A DNA stretch of 64,000 bases from Glandiceps talaboti. Its lineage: Eukaryota > Hemichordata > Enteropneusta > Spengelidae. The notes under the pieces are model-generated. The model was given only the letters and a program-made list of their open reading frames with translations, did no database searches and was not told the origin of the DNA. How positions within the stretch are numbered: the first letter of the stretch is position 1; every line of letters starts with the position of its first letter. Shown piece after piece: positions 25,101 through 40,100 of this stretch. The stretch covers positions 23,012,064 through 23,076,063 of the forward strand of contig NC_135558.1 of assembly GCF_964340395.1 (NCBI RefSeq), written 5' to 3'. Position numbers and translations under genes: made by a program.

Positions 25101-28100
25101 TCTAACAAATGACAGGTCTTCATAGAAGACACATCCCCAAACACAACAATGTGTCTATCTACACACACACACACACGCAGACACACATTCTCCTCCCCCT
25201 CCCCTCACGCAAACATTAGTGTCTGTGATAGGCAGGAATTGGCTTGATTTTGATAATTGACCCTGAAGGTCAAAGGTCAAGGTCTCAAAAGATAGCTTTC
25301 ATTTGATAATAAAGGGGTAGACACTTCAACAGAGTGTCTGTCTATTATTACAGTTTTTAAGTTATGCATCAAATAATGAATTTTAACTACACATATGGCA
25401 GCCATTCAGTAACAATTGCATACTAGTATATCAAAAAATAGACTGACATGCACATATCCCATATATATGTCACCTTTGTGCCAAATTTAAAAGAAATTGG
25501 ATGTTGCATGTCTGAGAACTGACGTATTATGGACGGACGGACAGAGACCATTGTAATAGCCCCTGCCTGGAGGGGGGGGGGGGGGGGGCTAAAAATAAAG
25601 AAGAGATAAACATTAAGATATCTTTATGTTATATATAAAAGTGATTACATGTATTTCATTTTTAGTCATTCATTTTTATTATTTTACAAAATGCATATAT
25701 CATTATCATAAGTTTAACAATTATTCCAAAACTTGAGAGCAGCACATAATTACTAGAACAGCTACAATCTAATTGATTTGGGCCATCACAAATGCTCTCT
25801 AATCCTTACTGGATATTACATATGATCCAAATTAATCATCATTAACACAGATTAAATTGTCATTTCATCAGCATTTTTTGTCAATCCCCTTTTGTGCATA
25901 TACAAATACAGTTAAATTGATTGACAAACATCATGCATGTACATTTTTGTAAACCCTTCCTTTTACTACAAGTTTTGTGATAACTTTTGATGGAAAAGTT
26001 TGACATGGACTGTACATTTAATAGCATCTATACACATAGTCTTGAATTGTTGTTGTTGGGGAATTGGGGGTTCCCACGCACATTATTTCCCATGATTACA
26101 CTGCTACATTTATCCTATTCATGTATCTGCTATGACTCATATCCCAGACATTAAGTGAGTCAAAGTGGCAAGTTCTCATCCATTTCTATCCCAAAATAGC
26201 CTAAATGAACATGTCATGCATCACTTGCTGCCATATATTCACACTGCATCCCAATTCTTTATGCTATCTTGGTCATTCCCAAAATACAGTTAAATGTTCA
26301 TTTTCTCAACACATCATGCGTAACATTTATGGTCCATCAAGTTTTCCTTGCAAAAATTTCCAATAAAAATTTCTCACACAAAATTTGCAAGTGCCTAGTA
26401 CCGGTAATAGTTTTCAAATTTTTTAAATTTGGAATAAAATTTCCCCATATCTATCAGTCACTTTCAATTTGTAATGTTCTACTTGTCTTCTAGTATTTCA
26501 ATCTCTATGGAACAGAAATCATGTGTGACTTTTCAGTCAATAAATTTTGAACTGATTAAAGCTACATGTACTGCTGGTTGATAAATCATGACTAAAGTTT
26601 TTACCTTGAACTGTTGTACTTGCCATCTCTGAAATCACTGAGGATTCAATTGAAATTTCATCTCTTTATATTATTACTTATATTTCAAGTTTGCCATGTG
26701 ACCATTGAGTTTGTAAATTTCAGAGGTTAATCATAGATATTTCACAGTTATGTTGACTCAAATCAAAGCTCTTCAATAAGCCCACAGGAATAAAACTGTA
26801 TATTATAGATGTTACTTCACAAACAGAGATACAGTAGATGAGATAGACCCTGTATTTTGGATTACAGGGTATACTAATTTAATTTACAGGATACACTCAG
26901 GAAAGAACTGTATATGACTTCTCAACACTACAGTGTTTTCATTATGACTAGATAAGAAAGGTACATTTGTATCATATATTCTTCAGTTTAGGATAGATGT
27001 TGCCAGTTCCCTTCAATATACCAGTCTGCTAGGTCACATGATTTTAATTAAGCCTCATTCCCTTCAGATACAAGACCGGCACGAACTATATGTTGATAGC
27101 TACTGCTATGCAGTACAATTGAGAATGAAATGTTTAAATGGGTGTATTTCTAGAGTCTACTTAGAATACTAATCTACAATCTACATGTATTACTATATGT
27201 TCACAATAACAGCTACTGTTCACTGTTCTTTGGCTTCACAAAGTACTTTTGTGTCAATAGTCAAAATTTTATTCAGCCCCTCCTCTCTCCCCACCACCAC
27301 CACCACCACCACCACCACCACCACCACCACCACCACCACCATCACCAACAACAACACCAACACCACCACCACCACCACCACCACCACCACCACCACCACC
27401 ACCACCACCACCACCACCACCACCACCACCACCAACAACAACACCAACACCACCACCACCACCACCACATTAAAAGCTCTTATGCCATGCCACGACTAAC
27501 ACACCTTTACTCCTGGAAATATTCCATCATCTGTGACACACCTTTACTTTGTCCAAAATGGCCAATTTAATATTGATATTATATTTCTTGCTATTACTTT
27601 TCACATTCAGTGTCTATGATTTCCAAAAGATTGTTTTTCTCATGGTCAATCTCCAAAGACAAGACTTTACATTTTTTCATTGTATAGCAACATAGAAATG
27701 ATGCTATGGATGTCAGTACACAACCCACTCACCCTAATCTGTATCACAAACCAAATTATAACTTCCCACACAGGCCGACAAATAACATGTGTTGTGCACC
27801 TGGTTTGCTAGTAATCTCCATAAGAACTTTATCGACACAACTTTGTGTATGCCAGTGTATAAATACCAATGTAGGTAAGACAACTTCATGGATTTCAACA
27901 TCTCATTGTGAAACTATCTCATAACATTTCTTTGCCCCACATACATTGTACAGCACTGTAACTAAGTAATACCTTGTTTCATTGCCCCACATACATTGTA
28001 CAGCACTGTAACTAAGTAATACCTTGTTTCATTTCTGTTCAAGGTTTTAAGCAATTAGTTTGAAACAAATATCAAAATAGTGTATTTGAACCACACCCAA

Positions 28101-31100
28101 GACTGTATGCATCGCTTCAAATATCCAAATACAGCATTTCACAAACAAATATTTTGACAATACAGGCCAGAAAAGCAAAGAGTGTGGTTTTAGACTAGTG
28201 CTTTCAAGTCCACATTTAATATCTACACAAATGAATTGTGTGTACTAAACAGTGTCTACCACATCATGTGATGTATATGTTACCAACTCTATCTAGTTCT
28301 ACTATTTTAAAACAGTCACCAAGCAGTCAATCACTGAATCCAGTAATTTAGGACATCAAAGTTTTGTTGTTGTTTTTTAACAAAACTGTTCTGTCCTCAG
28401 TGAATCACTCAAGCTTGCTGCAAGATTTTGTGAATGTTGCAGTAACTTAGCTAGTATTTACTACACAAATTAGAATGTTGCAGTAACTTAGCTAGTATTT
28501 ACTACACAAATTAGAATGTTGCAGTAACTTAGCTAGTATTTACTACACAAATTAGAATGTTGCAGTAACTTAGCTAGTATTTACAACACAAATTAGAATG
28601 TTGCAGTAACTTAGCTAGTATTTACTACACAAATTAGAATGTTGCAGTAACTTAGCTAGTATTTACTACACAAATTAGAATGTTGCAGTAACTTAGCTAG
28701 TATTTACAACACAAATTAGATAAACATACAAAAATTAATATGTATAACAGTTAAAATGTATGCATCACTTTCTTAGCCCATTTCAATGCACATTGTGATA
28801 TACAAATACTGATCCACTGTTTACCTTTTAAAAACTTGAACATGGTGGAAATAATAACGGCTCTCATAACATTGTCTACAATGTCAATTTGGGTAATATC
28901 CAAAGAAATTTCCACTGAATTTTACCAGAAACACATCTTTGAATACATGTACTTGGTCATGGGAACGGTACAAATATCAGAAGTACCGCTAAGTTTGTAT
29001 GATCTCTCAACGGGAGGAATTCACAGGTGTCGCAGTGAAGTCAGCAAAATGCATAACTTGTTGACCTGTAACCTATGCCCATACTATCGCCGTGGGACTG
29101 TGTACAGGTGAAAAGACGAAATGATGGCAAAAAACCCTACAGTTGATCATCTTACTACATATAGTTACTCTTCTCATGTATTCAGACATGTCATATATCT
29201 GAACTAGAATCATGCTGTGATTATTTTACCATCACACAAGTAATTTCAATACATCAGGTTGCTTAATTTTTACAGATATAAAAACTTATTTTAGTCAATA
29301 TTTCTTTGTGCCAATTTTCAATAATGAATATTATATAATACCAGTATATTGATCGTGCAAATCGTGAGATCTGATTGGTCTAGACATCGAACTAGCGTGT
29401 CTAAAATGAACGATAATGGCACGCGTCCAAATTTTGATGTTCACTGTTCGTCTAGAACATTGTAGTCCGTGCAGGGATGGGGGCGCACATGAAACCAGAA
29501 AATGTTGCGTCTTATCTTGTTTCCGATATTTTCAATATACTGGTATAATATAATAGCGATAAACCACCCCCTGGGAATGGTATACCACTAGGTTTTGACC
29601 AGTGAACTCAATATATGCACTCGCTATCGCTCGTGCATATATTTTGTTCACTGGTCAAAACCTCTTGGTATACCATCCCCAGGGGTGGTTTATTGCTTAA
29701 TTATTCATACAAGTTCAATTTATACGGTCAGTGGTAGGTAGATTACACACGATCTGAGGATTTTCAGATCAAATTTTTAGCATGGGTTTTTTCAGGTAAA
29801 ATTCAAATTTCAACATGGCCACAGTCATAATTGTCTCCCCTAACATTGTTTACAATGTAAATAATGACTCTGTTTGTGAAAAATTCTGTTTAATTTTGAC
29901 TTGGATAGCATTATTGACTACTAGTAGGTGGCTGTCGTAACTCGATGTAGTCTATGAAACGATCATATTACCGTAGCACACTTTAATTCAAATGGCTAGC
30001 TGCATATTTCTGTTGATCAGTATGCATGACAGCAAATAAGGCTACTTTGCCCATCCATTTTTGCATGACAGCAAATAGGGCCACTTTGCCCATCCATTTT
30101 TGGTGCTGATATTACCGACTTATGGTCATTTTTTACCAATTCAGAGAATAAATTTAGTGATAACTTTTTGCTGTCCTGTCAAATATTGAATAATTGTATT
30201 TACAGAAGCTCACTTTTCAGAAGGTCTTGAGGCAATGACTTCAAATATTTCAGTATACTTTCACTGCTGGAGGGGGACCGACTGTAGCATCATAAATGAA
30301 GTAGTAAGTCGTTAATTTTTTTTCATTCAAATTTAATACGATTGAAAATGACATTTTCTGAAATTTTTTTTACCAATTTTGCCCATTTAACCACTATACA
30401 GAAGTTTTGTAGGAACATAAATGTTAGTATTTTGAATTTTGTTTGTAATATAAATATTTTGTTTATTTGTGATATGTCAATAAATAAACAACTAACCTTT
30501 GTTTTATTAATATTTTATTACTTTATAAACCATATTTAGGTTGTGTATGTGACATTTCAATGTACATGTATGTACTTGCAAGTATGATGTAGAAAATTTA
30601 TTTTCCATTGAAATGATACCTTATTTTTTTTTAAATATGCAACTGTAAGTATTTATATATCAATTTGATTACATAACACTCACTTTCACATTTATGTTAG
30701 TGAGGGGGCCACAAACAATCCCACAAGGCCAATGGTGGTGAAAGAGTTAAGTTGATGTTAGTTTCTAGATCCACTATTTCTTGCAAGACTTCAGTTTTCG
30801 CAATTTTATTTATTTATTTTTTGAATACATTAAAAAAAGTTTAGGGTCGGCATGAAAAACTAGGTGGGGATGGGGGGGGGGGGGGGTTCAGGTGACGGAG
30901 AGGTTTCCCTTATTTTCTATTTTCCGATAGTCTTCACTCCTGTAAGTCACAGTGACTTACACACTACATTCTTTTCAGATCTCCATAATAACAATAATAT
31001 TGCCTACTCAACACACTTAATTTCCTTTGTTTACTTGCTATCAATTATTCATGTTAATTTAATGGTGAACATATCTATATTGTATGATGAGTTCATTTCA

Positions 31101-34100
31101 GGGCCATCATTGAAAACTAAAAAACCAGACCACTATTTTATATTCATGGTGTATATTTAAATGACCCAGAACTGGCATACATGTAGTTGTAAACAAGAAA
31201 GAGAGGACTATAGGCAGGGGCTCCTCCCATATTTAGACATACTTATGAATGGTGTAAACCCACCAAATAGCCATTGTGGCAATTTCTTTTGTCTGCATGT
31301 CTTGGCCTAACTTCCACAATGCATTCATTTTGCTTATCAATGCAATTGTATGCTCTCTTCATGGAGGGCTTTTCTTCTCTGTCCTGCATAATAAATATTT
31401 AAGGCAGTATAATTGGCAGAGAGAGAATAATGGGTCGTGAGGCAAGCAGGTGCGCATACAAATGATTGTTTGTTAAAGGCGGAGACACCACTGCAAAACA
31501 TGCCTAGTGAAAGTTACTTTTATAGTCAGAAGGGACAAATTTAAAAATTGCACCAATGACAGTAGCACAATTGACTACACTTGATTTGAGTGTTATCAGT
31601 GTACCAACAAATAATTCACTCACTTGTGACTGTTGCCAAACTTGTACACTGTGATAACATTTGTCAATTTCTTGAACCACCCATCATTCCCTAGGCTACT
31701 ATACCTATACCCATCATTCCCTAGGCTACTACACCTATACCCATCATTCCCTAGGCTACTATACCTATACCCATCATTCCCTAGGCTACTATACCTATAC
31801 CCATCATTCCCTAGGCTACTACACCTATACCCATCATTCCCTAGGCTACTATACCTATACCCATCATTCCCTAGGCTACTATACCTATACCCATCATTCC
31901 CTAGGCTACTACACCTATACCCATCATTCCCTAGGCTACTACACCTATACCCATCATTCCCTAGGCTACTATACCTATACCCATCATTCCCTAGGCTACT
32001 ATACCTATACCCATCATTCCCTAGGCTACTACACCTATACCCATCATTCCCTAGGCTACTACACCTATACCCATCATTCCCTAGGCTACTACACCTATAC
32101 CCATCATTCCCTAGGCTACTATACCTATACCCATCATTCCCTAGGCTACTACACCTATACCCATCATTCCCTAGGCTACTACACCTATACCCATCATTCC
32201 CTAGGCTACTACACCTATACGCATCCAGTGTTTTTGCTAAGGTTTGGGAACCCCGGTAACAGAAAGGGGGAAAGAGGTAAAACTGGTAGTGCTTCCCATG
32301 CAATGTATCATAATTTTGGTGGGAAACCCCGGTAAAATGATGTGGGAACCCCGGTAGATTTTACCTACTTACCGCCCTTAAATAAAACACTGCCCATCAT
32401 TCCCTAGGCTACTACACCTATACCCATCATTCCCTAGGCTACTATACCTATACCCATCATTCCCTAGGCTACTATACCTATACCCATCATTCCCTAGGCT
32501 ACTATACCTATACCCATCATTCCCTAGGCTACTACACCTATACCCATCATTCCCTAGGCTACTACACCTATACCCATCATTCCCTAGGCTACTATACCTA
32601 TACCCATCATTCCCTAGGCTACTATACCTATACCCATCATTCCCTAGGCTACTATACCTATACCCATCATTCCCTAGGCTTTAGGCAAACAAAATGGCTG
32701 CTAGGTGGCCATATTGGCTCGTATCATAAAACAAATTGACGTGCATATGTATGTTGCCCCTGTACCAAGTTTGAAAAAAATTGGTCCAGACATCTCCAAG
32801 AAATGGCTGCGGACGGACGGACACACAGACAGACGGAACCCAATCCATAAGTCCCCGTCCGGACTTCGGACTTCATTGGTAATGAAGGACAAAAAACCAA
32901 CCACCTGAATGCTACAAAAGCCTTATTTTATTACGGATTCATCAACACCTACAAACAAGTTATCTCTCTTTTTGCCGATCACAAAATTTCTGAAATCGAT
33001 AGGCTTCTTTCCTATTTGGTGGTTGTCGTCACCACAAGAAATGATCATAGTAGTATTTGACAAAGTCTCCTTGATTAAATTTAACCTGAACCAAACAAAA
33101 CTCAGAAAAGTTCCATACCACATATGGCAATAGAGTTTTTTCTAGGCTCTCTATATCCGTACATATACAGTGAATTGGAGATATGCATGTGTAAAAGAAA
33201 AGATCAATACAGGTCATATTTTATCATATATATATACATGAGCTGTGTGTACCATGTGTAGGCCTGGACTAGTGTTGATAAATTTATGTCCTAGAACAGT
33301 CTCACGTCTTGTATTTCAATCTAAAAATACAGGTCTTTGCAATGTACATCACAATACATCATATGAAATCATAACAAACACGCAGCTCTTACAAATCCCT
33401 TCTCATCAAACCACCATTTCTTAAAATCGGTTTCAAGACAAAATTCAAGTCAATTAGTTGTTGAGCTTTCAGAATTTATTTGGTTCATACTACTCACAAT
33501 ATACTATCACGTTTCCAGCCTGCTGTCCTGACACCAATACAGGCAGATCAAATGTATAAGAACTGTCTCTACAAAAACAATTAATTAGCTGATAAAAAAA
33601 ATAAGATGTTACTTCCAAACATCTATCTATTTTTATTATGATATCTCTTTCAAAATCTCTTTGGGTGGTAAGTTTGTCAAGTTTTCATTTCTTTCCATAA
33701 ACAGAAAGAAAGTTGTCTGACTTGGGTGTTTAACCTCTCTGTCAGTGTCATATTAAGATGTGAGCCTCTGACAATCATGTATACATATGACATAGAATAA
33801 TGAGGAATTCTAATCACTTCACATCATGCATAGTTTTCATTCTTAGATAAATCCCAACAGTGTTAAAATCTCTTTCACATTACAGTCACACTCAAGACTC
33901 CTAGTAAGTTTTGTAACACTCAATCTGATTGACTATCAAGACTCCTAGTAAGTTTTATAACACTCAATCTGATTGACTATCAAGACTCCTAGTAAGTTTT
34001 ATAATACTCAATCTGATTGACTATCAAGACTCCTAGTAAGTTTTACAACACTCAATCTGATTGACTATCAAGACTCCTAGTAAGTTTTATAACACTCAAT

Positions 34101-37100
34101 CTGATTGACTATCAAGACTCCTAGTAAGTTTTATAACACTCAATCTGATTGACTATCAAGACGCCTAGTATTATCCAATTGACTGACAATTTTTAGCTGA
34201 TAGTACATCAGCCATCTTGCAGTTGGCTTCATTCTTACATTTCCATTAAAAACAACTACATGTAGAGTGTTTTCCTACAAAGCTTTCATGTGCAAGTTAG
34301 ACTTGGTATGTATCAGTTAGAAGTCACACCTACTGAGTTGTCAATTGTCAGGCATTCAAGACAGTAAGACAGTTAATGACAAATTCTCATAAAACAGAAC
34401 CAGAATTAAAAAGTTTGATCAGTGTATACACATAAAGGGACCGCACCTTTGTCTGAATTACTCTCTTAGCAATTATACCAAATGCAATCATGTATACTCA
34501 ACTGCTGGCAAAATCAACAACACTGGATTGGTTAACTGTGTACCTGCTATATTTGACAGTTGATTTTGGCACCTGTTATGTTGACAAGCACTTCAAAAAA
34601 TCAAAGATACTTCTTTCTACCTGGTTGCCATAAGCAAAGTCATGATTGGGTAACAATTTGTAATTATTAATTGTTGATTGAATGAGTAGCATTGTCTAGT
34701 ATTGTGTTACAAAATAAATACTTTGCAGCGATAAAAGTAGTTCTGGGCTCGTCTGACCTAAAATGGTATGCAATGCAGAGTCTGGTCTCCTTCCAACACT
34801 ACATTTATGGTTGTCTTTTAACGGGATTTCCAAGCTCATTCCATGACATTATTGTATCTTATAATTTGCAAAATTCAAATTCATTTGAAGTGTCTAGAGT
34901 ATACATATATATCAGAGTCAACTACCAAACATCCTGCATTTTACTCATTGGGAAGTCTAAGGAGACTGAATAGAATATCAAATTTACACTTTCTTCTTTG
35001 GGATAACTTTGGCATATTTCAATTGCTACAAAGGGAGATGACTATCATCAGTATATCAACACCTCTCTATGTGATTGTCAAATTATTCTCTTTACAACTA
35101 ACCATAAACCTTAGTTATGGGTATAAAATGGTATGTAATAATATTGATTTTCACCATGACTACATAAAAATCTATGCAACTTGTAAATGTAGTGGGTAAC
35201 TTTTACAGTCGGACTTGATTTAATGAATCTGTTACACCTGTGTATTTCTAATGACTCCTTAAAAAGCCTTGCAAATACCACACACAAACTGGGCAACTAC
35301 ATTACTGTGGATTTCTTTGCATTGGCACTGACCTAAGGAAGCAGGCAATCCTTCACCCCGACATACCTTTTACACTGTGCAAACAGTTCTCTTACACTCC
35401 ATTGCTAATCCTTATTTTATGTTTGTCAACCCCATGGTATTTCCGTCAAACAAGGCTGGCAAAGCGGAAAACACTCCTACAAAATTCTGAAAATTCTGAT
35501 TCACAGCGACTCTTCTGAAATTTGACACCATCGCTACATAGTAGATTAGAGCTTTTAAATATTTACTGATGATAAACTGATATAGGATAAAATGTACACA
35601 CTGTCAGCAAACCTTTGTTGTAGTATTGACAAATCATATACCTGCAGTAAAGGGTACTTGAAAAGTGACATTTCCAACCATATACAAGAATTCAAAGTAA
35701 CAAATGCTGAAATAAGTCAAGCAACTTTAAAAGACACTAATAAATAAGATATTTGTTTATATACTTGAATGTACAAACCTTTCTTTGATATTCATATGTG
35801 TATAGGAATGCCCTGAACAAAGATAATATTGGGAAATGACATAATTCAGAAATTTGTGAAATATGATGGGTTTCCTTGACAAATACACCCGATGTGATGG
35901 TAAGTTTTAAAGATGTTATTTACCCTAGTGTGAGTATGAGGTCATACCGATGACATAACTGTCACAGATAGGTTGAAATATTTGCATTTACACTTGTGAA
36001 TGTGTACATCCAAGTTAAAATTATCATGTTTAGGTTTATCATAAACACACTCATGACTAATATCTTTTCCCATTCTTGGTCAACCTTTCCCAAATATTTT
36101 TGATTTAATAGTGAATATGTTCAACAGGTCACACTGCATTGTTCCAGATCAAAGATGGATGGATAGATGGATGGATGGATGGATGGATGGATGGATGGAA
36201 GGCTGGCTGGCTGGCTGGCTGGATGGCTGGATGGCTGGATGGATGGATGGAAGGATGGAAGGATGGATGGATGGATGGATGGACCAAACTTGTAGCGAGA
36301 CACACTACTAACAATGCAAACTGATAGTGACATATTGTTTAGGCCAGCATCTTTATGGCATACTAAGAGAAGTGAATAAGGCTAGGTTTAGGGCATGGAA
36401 AACTATGAACTTACATACACGTAGAGGTGTCTTTCAATTTTGCTATAGCAGCATAGAGAAACTGTACAGTTTAATTTGACTGCTACAGTTGTGCTAAGTA
36501 GTAGAGACTTGTATTTAATTCTGACTGCTACAGTTGTGCTAAGTAGTAGAGACTTGTGTTTAATTCTGCTGTGAGGTAGGACTCTAGGAGTCAGTGAAGG
36601 TGTCATGAAATCTGTGCCACGCCATGAAATCAACATGATGCTTTACTTGTCGGAATAATTGGTACGAACTACTTTCAATCAGTCACACATCATGTATTTC
36701 AGCACCAATGCATACACACCTAGTATTTTCCCGCCTAAACCACCCTCAATAAAATCTCTCAATGGATGTCCTTTACAGCTCTTGTAGTTTCACTTTACAT
36801 TATCCATTGCCCTTGGCTTCAACAAAATGCAGTGTCTTGCTTGATAAAAGCTCTTGGCCTGGCACTTCCATGGTAATGTAATGCAATCATATTACTCAGT
36901 TGGAAAGTAGTGTGCTATTATAGATCCTGGCCAAACTGATATAAGAGACCATGTTGGTGGACACACTGCTGACATACACTCCTGGGATCTGATGGTCAAC
37001 ACCATGTTGGTGGACACACTGCTGACATACACTCCTGGGATCTGATGGTCAACACCATGTTGGTGGACACACTGCTGACATACATGTACACTACTGGGAT

Positions 37101-40100
37101 CTGATGGTCAACACCATGTTGATGGACGCACTGCTGACATACACTCCTGGGATCTGATGGTCAACACCATGTTGGTGGACGCACTGCTGACATACACTCC
37201 TGGGATCTGATGGTCAACACCACGTTGGTGGATGCACTGCTGACATACACTCCTGGGATCTGATGGTCAACACCATGTTGGTGGACACACTGCTGACATA
37301 CACTCCTGGGATCTGATGGTCAACACCATGTTGGTGGACACACTGCTGACATACACTTCTGGGATCTGATGGTCAACACCATGTTGGTGGACGCACTGCT
37401 GACATACACTCCTGGGATCTGATGGTCAACACCATGTTGGTGGACGCACTGCTGACATACACTCCTGGGATCTGATGGTCAACACCATGTTGGTGGACGC
37501 ACTGCTGACATACACTCCTGGGATCTGATGGTCAACACCATGTTCACTCATCCAACAAAGACTTGTCCTAAGATTTTTGTCATGTGATCATGTATTTGCT
37601 AGTGATTGGTTGACAATAATCTTTGATACTATTCAACAGAGACAAAGGCCCATTCCTCAATCCTGTGTTAAAACATTAGTGTTATCTTTTCAATGACACC
37701 ATCAGGTTTATATAGAATTATTCTTAGCTTAATAATAATACTAATAATAGTAATAATAAATAACCTTTATTTGTCCAATAAAAAATTGGAAATGTGACTT
37801 GGTTTACACAGCCTCCCCAAATATTACAACAAAATAAATAGAACACTAAGACAAGTGGGAAATCCATAGCTCCTTCTGATTAAAATACCATTTTAGCAAT
37901 GAAAAACATAAAATATATATATAAGATTCCAACAAAACACGTACAATATCACATTATCACAGTATGAACAACAGGCAGGTCTACCTAGTAGACGATTGAT
38001 TTAGCATTCTGATAGCTGAAGGCACAAATGTGTTTCGTAATCTGTTTGTGCGACATCGAATTGAGTATTATCTGATGCCGGTCCTAGTCTTAATAAAATT
38101 GTTATGCAATGGGATGAGTATTGTCAGATCGTGTAAGTACAGCTTTGTTTCTCATGGATTTCATATACAGATCGTCAACTCCAGTCAATAGTGTACTTCT
38201 TATTTCTTGCTACTTTAATTACTTAATTATTTGATCTTGATTTGACTTGGTGATGCCACCACCCCAGCAGGAAATACAATATCCAATAATAGACTCGATA
38301 GTGGATCTGTAAAACATACGTAAAATTTTCTCTGATATACCAAACATATGCAACTTAAGGAAGAAGTACATTCTTTGCTGACATTTATGAATGTTAGAAC
38401 CAAGTTATATTATCTGCCAAACAGCTGTTTCCCACACAAATTTTAAACCTGGTTCCACACTGGACCTTGTTGATTGTAACTTCACATTACCATGACAACT
38501 AAAGACATTATTATGACAACTAAAGATGTTACCATGACAATTAAAGACATTACCATGACAACTAAAGACATTACTATGACAATTAAGACAATCTCATGGC
38601 TTCAACCTTTACTTCGTTATATGAACAAGTCTGAGCATCTAGATATATATATATATGGATGTAGAGAAAGAGAGACATATATATATATATATATATTATG
38701 AAGATGATGTGAAACTGGTCTTGTTGTGCACACACATATATATACTGTGTATCTTGACACTTTTCTACAAGTTGTTCTATTCTTTTTTCATTTTACATCA
38801 CAAATATACAAAACCCTCTGATGAAGTTTATCAGTAATAAGTATAGAGGACTGGTCAATTCAATCTGACTACACAACATCAATATTTCATTTAGTCTTTT
38901 TTACTTGGCACTGTGACCAAAATAAATTCCTTGTTTGAAAGACAAATCAATAAATTATGAAGATGATGTGAAACTGGTCTTGTTGTGCACAACTTTTTTT
39001 TGAGTTTATACAAACTACCATAATCTGGACTGATTTTGTACGAAATATTTATACAGACAATGGCAAAATCACCTTTTAACATGTCCATAATAGGTGTGAC
39101 AACTGGGACAGTTGCCCCCTACCTCATCTACCTCATGACTACACAATGAATGAAGTTTGATCTGCATAGGCCAAAAAGCAGTGTCACCTATTTTACTAGG
39201 AAGAAAGAGACAGACACAAGTGCCTTGTGTGATGCAAAGTATGGGCTTAATTTCAATGACAGTAGTAGTCTCTGTAAACAAGATGCGTAAATCCCTGAAG
39301 AAGACTTGCACATTCTGAACTGCACTTGTTGAAAGAGGCCCAGAGCTTTGGTAAAGGGATTACTTTGAGGGATGCCTACCCAAACAAACTGAATAAGCTT
39401 CTCTGATTAAAATTTCTATAGTAGGAGCTGGCATGCTCCTGTTGCAGTGCCTCGTGCTGCCAAAAAGAAAAGACTCAATTAAGAGGAAGGTTCTATTCAC
39501 CATTATTCTCAAAAGCCAGATGTGACAAATGACCATGCCTACACATTTGGCACTATGCATGACTAGGCTCTGTGACCTTTGTGCACCAAAAAAAAAATCT
39601 GTACATTTTAACAATCTACTATAGTATGAGCCATGTCAGGGCATGAGGCCGACCTCTATCCAAACATGACAAGACCCAAGTCTTACACAAGGGTTCCATA
39701 CACAACTCTACACAAACTGGTATGTTGTACATACGTAAACAATTATTCGACACACACATATATACACTTGAATTTTCTATACTTTCACAACACTCTCCCC
39801 TGTATGTTTAGATTTGTTTTTCAAGATGTGGGAACAGAAACTAACAAACCATAACTTCACATTCAAAGGTCACTCTTATTGGCTATCGTAGTGTCAAAAA
39901 TAAATTCAGTAAAATGTTATGGCTACAGAATTAGGTAGACAAAATTCAAACAAAGCAAGTCTCTGTGATATTCTTTTAAAGGATACACTAAATCAACTTC
40001 CCTTGATGCCAAACATACCTTCATACTGCTTTGAATTTGCATTGATTTGGTAGTCTAGGCTTGAATAGATAGAATAGAATGATTTACTATGGAATGATTC

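Larger units (their letters stand above)
22022..27285. other. Large intron 2, part 1: mostly unique AT-rich DNA
   Basis: No exon or RNA gene is seen. Minor features are an (AATC)n run (22067-22121), a three-copy T-rich repeat with CAAAATACTGCTGTT (23945-24135), and a GGACGG-tailed dispersed repeat (25370-25590). The antisense frame at 23650-23832 and similar frames look random. Confidence 0.6.

Noticed and set aside
31620-32303. Open frames of over 200 codons on both strands
   Set aside because: Both are products of a stop-free 30-bp tandem repeat.
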